Assembly: GCA_009886815.1 (NCBI GenBank)
Contig: QXYP01000363.1
Span: 1 to 15,913 of the forward strand
DNA: 15,913 bases
Reading direction: 5' to 3'
DNA from: Halieaceae bacterium
GTDB taxonomy: Bacteria > Pseudomonadota > Gammaproteobacteria > Pseudomonadales > Halieaceae
Below the pieces are notes generated by a model. That model saw nothing but the letters and a program-made list of their open reading frames with translations. It had not been told where the DNA came from and ran no database searches. This document shows, piece after piece, positions 6,672-13,200 of this stretch (its first letter is position 1; each line of letters opens with the position of its first letter). The position numbers were made by a program, and so were the translations under genes.

Positions 6672-7879
6672 ATGAGTTGGATTAAAATAGCGTTGGTGAC
6701 ATCAATAAAAAAAGCACCCACTAAGGGCACAATGATAAACGCCTGATGGCAGGGACCGTAGCGCTGGGTAACGGCAGACATATTGGCCATGGCAGTGGGT
6801 GTTGCTCCCATTGAGAAGCCCCCAAATCCCGAGGCAATTACCGCCGCTTCATAGTTTTTCCCCATCATGGGAAAGACCACAAAAATCATGAAAATCACTG
6901 CCACGATCACTTGCGCGCCCAAGATCGAAAAAAGTGCGCCAGCGAGGTCAATCACTTCCCAAAGCTGCATACTCATCAGCGACATGGCTAGAAAGGTTCC
7001 CAAAGAAATATCGGCGATAAGAGCCATTGCGGGGGTGCGAGAGGGCCACTGCGTGCCGGTGATACGCGGTAGTGCATGAGGACGCAGGTTGGTCATGATA
7101 ATGCCTGCAAATAGGCAGCTCACGAAGAGCGGCAGATGCACACCCAATTGGCTCAGACCGACATCCAGAAAGTAACCAATAATTATGCAAATGTGGAGGG
7201 CTAAAACGGCATCGAGCAACTCCATATAATTTAGGCTGACAGGGTCTGCCTCTTCATCGATACCCACGTCGAGATCGTCATCGCTGCCGGCTACCAGCTG
7301 GTGTCGCGAGACTAGGAATTTGGCAACGGGGCCCCCGATCAAACTCGCCAGCACTAGCCCAAAGGTTGCACAGGCGATACCGATTTCCATGGCGTTGCCA
7401 ATGCCGTAATTTTCGGCAAATCGCGGTGCCCAGGCAATGGCCGTGCCGTGGCCCCCAATGAGTGACACCGTGCCCCCGAGTAAGCCTACTGCGGGCTCCA
7501 GGCCAAGGACGCTCGCCATACCAATGCCGGTCAGATTTTGGGTGACCATGTAGATGACGGTGACCAGCAGTAGTAGGGCAAGGGGCTTTCCACCCGCAGC
7601 AAGATCTTTGAAGCTTGCGTTGATGCCTATGGTGGTAAAGAAATAAATCAGCAGTGCATCTCTAGCGCCGAGTTCAAATTCTATGCTGATGTCAGCGAAG
7701 GAGTGAATAGCGAATAGGATGATCGCGATAAACAGGCCGCCAGTGACCGGTTCGGGAATACTGTACTTGCCAAATACGGGTATCAGTCGATTGATGCGTT
7801 TGCCCAAAAACAAAACCACAATGCCAATAGTAACGGCCAAAAACGTATCGACCTCCCAAACAGTGTGTGCAGCTTCCAT
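6656..7879 (-). CDS. gltS: Sodium/glutamate symporter, GltS family
   Basis: A 407-residue polytopic inner-membrane protein, a normal length for GltS (about 400), with roughly ten or more hydrophobic segments. The signature re-entrant loop sequence GGTVSLIGGHGTAIAW (135-150) matches the GltS family. The internal second repeat has GFGGFSMGATPTAMANM (351-367). Between the halves lies an acidic cytoplasmic-type loop (about 198-212). I chose the ATG at 7879 because AAAGGA (7885-7890) is 5 bases upstream; an in-frame GTG at 7903 lacks this. The family imports L-glutamate with sodium. It is convergent with the exported glutaminase gene, whose product is its expected substrate. Other dicarboxylates as substrate cannot be excluded. 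Confidence 0.92.
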   Translation of the reverse strand: MEAAHTVWEVDTFLAVTIGIVVLFLGKRINRLIPVFGKYSIPEPVTGGLFIAIILFAIHSFADISIEFELGARDALLIYFFTTIGINASFKDLAAGGKPLALLLLVTVIYMVTQNLTGIGMASVLGLEPAVGLLGGTVSLIGGHGTAIAWAPRFAENYGIGNAMEIGIACATFGLVLASLIGGPVAKFLVSRHQLVAGSDDDLDVGIDEEADPVSLNYMELLDAVLALHICIIIGYFLDVGLSQLGVHLPLFVSCLFAGIIMTNLRPHALPRITGTQWPSRTPAMALIADISLGTFLAMSLMSMQLWEVIDLAGALFSILGAQVIVAVIFMIFVVFPMMGKNYEAAVIASGFGGFSMGATPTAMANMSAVTQRYGPCHQAFIIVPLVGAFFIDVTNAILIQLMFGWL

Positions 7880-7933
7880 GAAATTCCTTTGGCGCGACTG
7901 CACCGACCTTGTTGCGCTAACTCTCTTGGATCA

Positions 7934-7945
7934 ACCTGCGCAGGT
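7934..7945. promoter_or_regulatory. 12-bp perfect palindrome upstream of gltS
   Basis: ACCTGCGCAGGT is fully self-complementary and lies 55-66 bp upstream of the gltS ATG. It is a candidate operator; the cognate regulator is unknown. Confidence 0.3.
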
Positions 7946-8164
7946 CAAGACAATGCGACTGCGAGCGACAAGATGTCGTGAATGGATATAGGGGTGTCGG
8001 ACACGATTTCAGGCCAGTTAGTGGCGGCGTTGCCTACTGGGTATCAAGAGAGTGTTTGGCGAACATGGCGAACATGGCGATCAGTGCCACCTCAAAAAGC
8101 GTATTGGGGGGGGCTAGAATTGATCATGCGCCCAGCATCAATCACCGCAAAATAGGGGTCGAAA

Positions 8165-8196
8165 TGGCGCAATCTCTGGTTAAGAGAAAAGCGCCA
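8165..8196 (-). terminator. Possible transcript-end stem-loop after the DUF1254 gene
   Basis: TGGCGC (8165-8170) pairs with GCGCCA (8191-8196). An inner TCTCT (8173-8177) pairs with AGAGA (8183-8187), separated from the outer stem by a small internal loop. It sits 35 bases beyond the stop codon of the minus-strand gene. No clear T-run follows on that strand, so Rho-independent function is doubtful. Confidence 0.35.
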
Positions 8197-8230
8197 GGGT
8201 TCATTCGATCAGATCATCATCAGATAGGGA

Positions 8231-9325
8231 CTACTCCGACACCTTTTTAACATAGGGTACGAGACGATAGCCCTCCTCCCTAACCCGCTCGGAGGGGCGA
8301 TAGTGCCTTACGGCCAAATTAAATACCCCAGAAGCATTCATTGTAGGAATGCTGTTTATCGCGTCCGAGCCACAGCCAAAACTCACCGTAAAGGTTCCAT
8401 CTTCGTTGGGTGTTGCGGTATCAGAGCTCACACTCGCGAGGTCGTCGAACATAAAACCCGCCTCATCATAAACAGTGAATGACCAAAAGGCGCCGTTTCT
8501 GGGATCTTCAAACGTCGCTTGATGGCAACCTTCCGCGGGGTACTGTGGTGAAAGCTCGTAAAGATTATCGATAGATTGAGCTCCTCCCCATCCTAGGGCT
8601 GCCCCCATCTGATGCTTATAAACGGTGTAGCTACCCCGGGATGGGTCGGTCGGCGCGGTGAACATGCCAAATACGGCGTTGCCCCCTTCCTCAGCTAGCA
8701 TTTGAGGGGCTTTAGCGCGTATGGAAGCCTCAGTGGCCATGAAGGACGCTTCATTAACGGGCTCGGCTGAGAAAGCCTCAGCACTGCCAGCAGAAATAGA
8801 CATGCCATCCTGAATACGGTTGGCGTCTGCTTGAGAAAGCGTGCTGTCGAGTCGTACTATCACATAGATATGTGAGCCTTTGTGGGTGGCGAGTTGAAAG
8901 GTGCCGCTGCCATAAGACATTGGTTGTATTCGGTGATCCTCGGTTACAGGTTGCACTGAGGCATAGGTTCCTTCGGGTATTGGCGGGATGGTAATGGTGG
9001 CACCCGCTGACACGTCAACGACTGCAAAGCTGTAGTAGCTGTCACGGTTCATACGCACCACGGGTTGGTCATTGGTGGGAGTGAGCTGACGAGCGTGGTT
9101 GAGAGCATTGACCGGTGCACGGGACTGGGCAATCAGCAGCTGTCTGGAGGTCTCTGCAGTGGGGTAATCCTCGGGGGCGACCTCCAGACCATTGGGGTCA
9201 AAGAACGCATCAATAGACGTGACCGGTGCACTCAGCGCTTCTAGGCTGATGAGCGATGTGGCGATGGTTGCGGCTAACACCATTGTGCAGCGGCCAGGAA
9301 GTTGATGGGTTTTGGGGGGGTTCAC
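8231..9325 (-). CDS. Exported DUF1254/DUF1214 domain protein
   Basis: A 364-residue protein with a signal peptide (hydrophobic 15-31, likely cut after LSA at 33). The N-terminal part carries DUF1254-like features: RMNRDSYYSFAVVDVS (91-106), followed by IPPIPEGTYASVQPV and an HIYVIVRLD strand. The C-terminal DUF1214-like part has NGAFWSFTVYDEAGF (277-291), NEDGTFTVSFG (307-317) and MNASGVFNLAVRHYRPSE (329-346). The families have no settled biochemical function. Cysteines 267 and 318 are well placed for a disulfide in the periplasm. The start is a GTG at 9325, supported by AAGGA (9334-9338) 8 bases upstream; no in-frame ATG gives a complete signal peptide with such a site. It is divergent from the SDR operon. 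Confidence 0.8.
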   Translation of the reverse strand: MNPPKTHQLPGRCTMVLAATIATSLISLEALSAPVTSIDAFFDPNGLEVAPEDYPTAETSRQLLIAQSRAPVNALNHARQLTPTNDQPVVRMNRDSYYSFAVVDVSAGATITIPPIPEGTYASVQPVTEDHRIQPMSYGSGTFQLATHKGSHIYVIVRLDSTLSQADANRIQDGMSISAGSAEAFSAEPVNEASFMATEASIRAKAPQMLAEEGGNAVFGMFTAPTDPSRGSYTVYKHQMGAALGWGGAQSIDNLYELSPQYPAEGCHQATFEDPRNGAFWSFTVYDEAGFMFDDLASVSSDTATPNEDGTFTVSFGCGSDAINSIPTMNASGVFNLAVRHYRPSERVREEGYRLVPYVKKVSE

Positions 9326-9460
9326 GATGGCTTTCCTTAAAAAATTAACGAGGGCGAATTAAACACACTCATTGACGGGTAATCCAGCGCTTCTTACCGG
9401 AGGTGTGACGACACGCAAAGCGCGCTTACTAGAATTGGCACTGGCGGTGATCTATTCAGT

Positions 9461-9499
9461 GCTGATTGGAAACTTTCGTTCGCTGATGCTGAAACTTTT
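9461..9499. promoter_or_regulatory. Two-copy direct repeat, candidate activator/repressor sites
   Basis: GCTGAT recurs at 9461 and 9482, and GAAACTTT at 9469 and 9491, giving a 21-22 bp period, about two helical turns. The pair lies about 170-205 bp upstream of the SDR start, in the divergent promoter region. Confidence 0.3.
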
Positions 9500-9655
9500 A
9501 AAAAGCATGTTGCGTTGAGTTTGTAAAATTTTAAGCGGGCCTAATCGGTTTTAAATTTGGCCATTCCAATTTTGTCGTTCCGACAAGGCATCTCTGACGG
9601 TGCCCACAAACAAGTGGCTTGCTTATCAGACCTGCTATCTGGCACCTTGTGGCAA

Positions 9656-9660
9656 AGAGG
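9656..9660 (+). promoter_or_regulatory. Ribosome binding site fixing the SDR start
   Basis: AGAGG lies 7 bases upstream of ATG 9668. It supports this start over the in-frame TTG at 9557, which would add 37 residues unlike an SDR N-terminus. Confidence 0.6.
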
Positions 9661-9667
9661 AAAGCCT

Positions 9668-10426
9668 ATGCAGTTGGAAAATAAAGTGTCAATCGTGACC
9701 GGTGCGGCCCGTGGTTTGGGGCGAGCCTATGCCGAAGCGCTGGCGGGTGCCGGTTCAGCCGTGCTGGCGTGTGACGTGAATGATTGTAGCGAGACGGTTG
9801 AGGCGATCTTACGAGATGGTGGTCAGGCAGTATCCACAACAGTGGACATTACTGATATTGCGAGCTGCAAGGCGATGGCAGAAGTGGCGCTCGCGTCTTT
9901 TGGTCGCATAGACGTTTTGGTCAACAATGCGGCGCTCTATGGTGGGCTTAAAGGCGCGCGATTTGACCTGCTCGAAGAGGCTCAATGGGATGCCGTGATG
10001 AACGTCAATGTCAAAGGGGTTTGGAATGCCTGTCGCGCGATCGTACAGCCCATGCGCGATTCCGGGGGTGGTTCTATTATTAACATAGCCTCTTTAGCGG
10101 CGGTTTATGGTTTGCCCTATGGCCTCGATTACGTGGCGTCTAAGGCGGCAGTGATTGGCATGACCCGGGGTATGGCAAGAGAGCTGGGCCGTGATCGTAT
10201 TCGAGTCAATGCCGTAGCACCGTCAGCCGTTATGACGGAGGGCACCGAGGAGTTTTTTGGCGAGAAGTTGGAAAAGGCCAAAAAAGTCATCGCTTCCGGT
10301 CAGGTGATACCGCGTAACCTTGAAACCAGCGACGTCACGGGTACCGTGCTGTACCTCGCTTCTGACGCGAGCGCTTTTGTTACCGGCCAGACCCATATGG
10401 TCGATGGCGGTTCTTGGTTTTTATAA
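9668..10426 (+). CDS. Short-chain dehydrogenase/reductase (SDR), classical type
   Basis: A 252-residue classical SDR of typical length. The nucleotide-binding motif TGAARGLG is at 11-18. D36 at the end of the second beta-strand favours NAD(H) over NADP(H). D60 (VDITD) and NNAA (86-89) follow. The catalytic tetrad is N114, S142, Y155 and K159 (YVASK). The C-terminal FVTGQTHMVDGG (237-248) is the usual FabG-like ending. It is expected to oxidise or reduce an alcohol/ketone on a small molecule or acyl-CoA. Its stop codon lies one base before the acyl-CoA dehydrogenase start, so the two are co-translated and probably act in one pathway. Exact substrate is not readable from sequence. Confidence 0.9.
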   Translation: MQLENKVSIVTGAARGLGRAYAEALAGAGSAVLACDVNDCSETVEAILRDGGQAVSTTVDITDIASCKAMAEVALASFGRIDVLVNNAALYGGLKGARFDLLEEAQWDAVMNVNVKGVWNACRAIVQPMRDSGGGSIINIASLAAVYGLPYGLDYVASKAAVIGMTRGMARELGRDRIRVNAVAPSAVMTEGTEEFFGEKLEKAKKVIASGQVIPRNLETSDVTGTVLYLASDASAFVTGQTHMVDGGSWFL

Positions 10427-10427
10427 G

Positions 10428-11585
10428 ATGAGTAATGAGCCGCAATACGATGATATCCGAGCAGGTGTAAAACGCCTCTGTGAGGAATTTCCTGGGGCGT
10501 ACTGGCGTGACAAAGACGAACGGCGCAGTTACCCGGTCGAGTTTGTCGAGGCGTTGACGGCGGCGGGATATCTGTCGGTCATGATTCCCGAAATGTACGG
10601 CGGGGCAGGGTTACCTTTGGGTGCTGCTTGCGCGATTCTCGAGGAGATTCATCGCAGCGGCTGCAATGGTGGCGCCTGCCATGCGCAAATGTACACCATG
10701 GGCACGCTTTTACGGCATGGTAGCGAAGCGCAGAAGCAGCGCTACCTGCCTGAGGTCGCCAGTGGCGCCTTGCGCTTACAAGCCTTTGGCGTGACGGAAC
10801 CCAACAGTGGCACCGACACGACGCGAATTCGCACTCACGCAGTACAAGATGGCGATGACTATGTTGTTAATGGCCAGAAGATCTGGATATCACGGGCCGA
10901 GCACTCTGATCTCTTGGTGTTGTTGGTGCGAACAACGCCTAGAGAAGATTGCGCCAAGCGTTCTGATGGCATGTCGGTGTTGCTGGTCGATATGCGTACA
11001 GCGGTCGGTCAAGGTCTCACGATTAAGCCCATCAAAACTATGATGAATCACGGAGCGACCGAACTTTTCTTCGATGATTTGAGGGTGCCTATGGCCAATC
11101 GAATCGGGGAAGAGGGACAGGGGTTTCGCTACATTCTCGATGGCATGAATGCCGAGCGTATTTTAATTGCTGCCGAATGCATTGGTGATGCTAAATACTT
11201 TGTTGAGGCGGCGGCAAACTATGCGTCAGAGCGCGAGGTCTTTGGCGGCCCTATCGCTAAAAATCAAGGTGTGCAATTTCCTATCGCTAGAGCGCATATT
11301 CAGGCGGAGGCGGCTGCGGGGATGGTTTGGCGTGCGGTGGATCTATTTGAAGCGGGGCGCCCCTGTGGCTCCGAGGCTAATATGGCCAAGCTTTTAGCGT
11401 CGGAGGCTTCTTGGGGTGCGGGGGATACCTGTATCCAAACCTTTGGGGGAGCGGGGTTTGCCACCGACTACGACATTGAGCGTAAATTCCGTGAGACACG
11501 GCTTTATCAGGTAGCGCCCATTTCAACCAACCTTATCCTGTCACATGTTGCGACGCACGATCTGGGCATGCCCAAGTCGTTTTAA
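10428..11585 (+). CDS. Acyl-CoA dehydrogenase family protein
   Basis: A 385-residue flavoprotein of normal length. The FAD/substrate-binding stretch FGVTEPNSGTDTTRI (120-134) is followed by VNGQKIWIS (147-155). TFGGAGFATDYDIERKFRET (338-357) is the conserved C-terminal helix region. The usual catalytic glutamate of the YEGT motif is absent; the corresponding segment reads LYQVAPISTNLI (359-370). A glutamate occurs at E243 in GMNAERILIA, which aligns with the alternative catalytic position of isovaleryl-CoA and long-chain acyl-CoA dehydrogenases. The ATG lies one base after the SDR stop with no strong ribosome site of its own, indicating translational coupling. Substrate is probably a branched or bulky acyl-CoA; this is inference. 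Confidence 0.9.
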   Translation: MSNEPQYDDIRAGVKRLCEEFPGAYWRDKDERRSYPVEFVEALTAAGYLSVMIPEMYGGAGLPLGAACAILEEIHRSGCNGGACHAQMYTMGTLLRHGSEAQKQRYLPEVASGALRLQAFGVTEPNSGTDTTRIRTHAVQDGDDYVVNGQKIWISRAEHSDLLVLLVRTTPREDCAKRSDGMSVLLVDMRTAVGQGLTIKPIKTMMNHGATELFFDDLRVPMANRIGEEGQGFRYILDGMNAERILIAAECIGDAKYFVEAAANYASEREVFGGPIAKNQGVQFPIARAHIQAEAAAGMVWRAVDLFEAGRPCGSEANMAKLLASEASWGAGDTCIQTFGGAGFATDYDIERKFRETRLYQVAPISTNLILSHVATHDLGMPKSF

Positions 11586-11694
11586 CAAAGCGCGCTCACT
11601 GCTGGGGTGCGTTCAAGACGTCCAGTTCGGCATCGAAAACGTAACGAAGGGACAGGTGTTGTCCATGGCTTTTCCAACCTAAAAAGGGTTTTCA

Positions 11695-12903
11695 ATGACT
11701 GATCGACCATTTGATATTGTGCTTTTTGGCGCTTCAGGTTTTACGGGTGAGCTCGTTGCTGCGTATCTTGCGGAACAGGCTCCCCAAGTTCGCTGGGCTA
11801 TTGCGGGGCGAAGCGCCACAAAGCTCGAAGCAGTGCGAGATCGACTGGGCCAGCCTGATTTGCCGCTTCTGGTTGCAGACAGCGAAGACGCCGCTGCGTT
11901 AACCGCCATGGTCGAACAAACCCGCGTGATTATTTCTACAGTGGGTCCTTATGCTCGATACGGAACGACCTTGCTCGAGGTCTGCGCTGAGCAGGGCACA
12001 CACTACTGTGACCTCACCGGAGAAGCACAGTGGATGGCAGAGGTTTATGAGCGCGTTGATCCTATAGCCAAGAGCAGCGGGGCACGCTTGGTACACTGCT
12101 GTGGCTTTGATTCCTTGCCATCGGATCTCTCTGTTTACTTGCTACAAAAAACGTTTAAAGAGCGCTTTGGCCAGTATGCAGAATCAGTGACAGGGCGCAT
12201 GGGCCGTTATTCGGGTGGGGTGAGCGGCGGCACGGTCGCCAGCATGATGCTGGTGAGTGAGCAAATTATGAAAGACCCGGCCCTGCGTAAGCGCCTAATG
12301 AATCCGTATGCCCTTTATCCTCCGGGCTTGGAGGCGGGGCTAGATCGGCCCGATCAGATGGGTATTGCCTGGGATGAAAACTTCAACTCATGGACGGGCC
12401 CGTTTGTGATGGCTGCCATTAATACGAAGGTGGTGCGACGTTCCAATGCCCTCGCTGGATTGCCTTATGGTGAAGGGTTTCGCTACGACGAATCGCAATT
12501 GTGCAGCGGCCGAATAGCAGCACTCACTTCCTCTGTTGCGATTGGTGCCATTATGGGGAGCGCGCTATTTGGGCCTACCCGGGCCATACTTAAACGCTTT
12601 TTACCCGACCCCGGTGAGGGGCCCGACGCCCAGGCCCGAGAAAACGGATTTTTTGAATTTTGGGCGCATGGCAGCGCCGGCGCTGAAGGTGAGCACAGCC
12701 TGCGGGTTAAGGTGACCGGAAAACGTGATCCTGGCTACGGTGCCACCTCGAGAATGTTGGCTCAGGCAGGGCTTTGTCTGGCGCAAGATGATTTGGCTGT
12801 CGAGGGGGGCATCTGGACACCGGCGAGCGCTCTTGGTGATGCCTTGATTAAAAGATTGGCCCAAGTTGATGTGCACTTTGAGGTGGTCGAGTCAGCGCTT
12901 TAG
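11695..12903 (+). CDS. Saccharopine dehydrogenase-like / trans-acting enoyl reductase family protein
   Basis: A 402-residue protein with an N-terminal Rossmann motif FGASGFTGE (11-19), an AGRS turn (37-40) that suits NADP(H), and STVGPYARYG (81-90). CCGFDSLPSDLS (135-146) is diagnostic of this group, as are GYGATSRM (347-354) and the C-terminal GGIWTPASALGDALIKRL (371-388). Relatives include the mycobacterial trans-acting enoyl reductase of lipid synthesis and eukaryotic saccharopine dehydrogenase-like oxidoreductase. True lysine-pathway saccharopine dehydrogenase is unlikely. The ATG has AAGGG (11684-11688) 6 bases upstream. It follows the acyl-CoA dehydrogenase gene after 109 bp on the same strand and may share its transcript, which suggests reduction of an unsaturated acyl or lipid intermediate. 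A decayed match to its C-terminus occurs 300 bp downstream. Confidence 0.87.
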   Translation: MTDRPFDIVLFGASGFTGELVAAYLAEQAPQVRWAIAGRSATKLEAVRDRLGQPDLPLLVADSEDAAALTAMVEQTRVIISTVGPYARYGTTLLEVCAEQGTHYCDLTGEAQWMAEVYERVDPIAKSSGARLVHCCGFDSLPSDLSVYLLQKTFKERFGQYAESVTGRMGRYSGGVSGGTVASMMLVSEQIMKDPALRKRLMNPYALYPPGLEAGLDRPDQMGIAWDENFNSWTGPFVMAAINTKVVRRSNALAGLPYGEGFRYDESQLCSGRIAALTSSVAIGAIMGSALFGPTRAILKRFLPDPGEGPDAQARENGFFEFWAHGSAGAEGEHSLRVKVTGKRDPGYGATSRMLAQAGLCLAQDDLAVEGGIWTPASALGDALIKRLAQVDVHFEVVESAL

Positions 12904-13140
12904 CTGTGTTTCGTGCAGGGTTGTTGAGGAAGAATTTGAGCGTCTGGTCGATCGATCATTCAACAATAGGGGTAGTGGCTCTAATTCTCCCGAATTGGCA
13001 ACTGATATAAGTGATGACAAAAAGCGATGGTAAAGTCGACGACAGACGACGATTCGATCTCTATCAGTGCAGTAAGCCTGAATTTGAGCGTCCTCTAGTT
13101 AGAAGCGGCCTGAAGCGGTCATAGCCGCTTGGCATGATTC
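12904..13140. other. Intergenic region after the enoyl-reductase-like gene
   Basis: It is non-coding as far as can be seen. It contains two exact copies of the 13-mer GAATTTGAGCGTC (12932-12944 and 13080-13092) and a 6-bp hairpin AAGCGG/CCGCTT (13113-13130) with no T-run after it. All frames contain stops, and no similarity to neighbouring proteins was seen before 13141. Confidence 0.5.
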
Positions 13141-13200
13141 AGCCATATTAAGTGCGCGGCGCAGGTTAATGTGCACTGTGAAGTGGTGTCCGGCGAGTAA
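13141..13200 (+). pseudogene. C-terminal remnant of a second saccharopine-dehydrogenase-like gene
   Basis: In the frame ending at TAA 13198-13200, the translation reads IKCAAQVNVHCEVVSGE. The intact gene upstream ends IKRLAQVDVHFEVVESAL. The aligned codons lie exactly 300 bp apart (12847-12888 against 13147-13188), and 31 of 42 bases are identical by hand count. Most differences in the conserved codons are synonymous third positions (caa/cag, gcc/gcg, gag/gaa, gtc/gtg). An in-frame TGA at 13135-13137 closes the frame, so no intact gene remains. The fragment abuts the aminotransferase stop codon. Confidence 0.6.

Larger units (their letters stand above)
7880..8230. other. 351-bp intergenic region upstream of gltS
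   Basis: It holds a 12-bp palindrome (7934-7945), a small hairpin CGACA-AGA-TGTCG (7966-7978), a 2.5-copy 9-bp repeat GGCGAACAT (8058-8080) and a two-part stem-loop (8165-8196). No convincing gene was seen; the open frames here have no ribosome site or recognisable similarity. Confidence 0.55.
9326..9667. other. 342-bp divergent intergenic region
   Basis: It separates the DUF1254/DUF1214 gene from the SDR operon. It contains a 10-bp palindrome AAGCGCGCTT (9418-9427) and a two-copy direct repeat (9461-9499). AT-rich runs (9495-9555) suit promoter DNA, but no strong -35/-10 pair was identified. An open frame extending the SDR upstream to 9557 is not supported by a ribosome site. Confidence 0.5.

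Noticed and set aside
8058..8080. 2.5-copy 9-bp tandem repeat GGCGAACAT
   Set aside because: Too short and too few copies to be more than local slippage; no link to a promoter or gene seen.
7978..8250. 90-residue plus-strand open frame in the region upstream of gltS
   Set aside because: No ribosome site or family resemblance; it includes the small tandem repeat GGCGAACAT and runs into the 3' end of the DUF1254 gene.
9557..9667. N-terminal extension of the SDR from the TTG at 9557
   Set aside because: The added residues are unlike an SDR, and AGAGG fits the ATG at 9668 exactly.
10320..10427. Upstream extension of the acyl-CoA dehydrogenase overlapping the SDR
   Set aside because: The extension is the SDR 3' end read in another frame. 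The ATG at 10428 begins a normal family N-terminus.
13113..13130. AAGCGG/CCGCTT hairpin as terminator for the enoyl-reductase-like gene
   Set aside because: It has a 6-bp stem without a T-run and lies over 200 bp past the stop codon.
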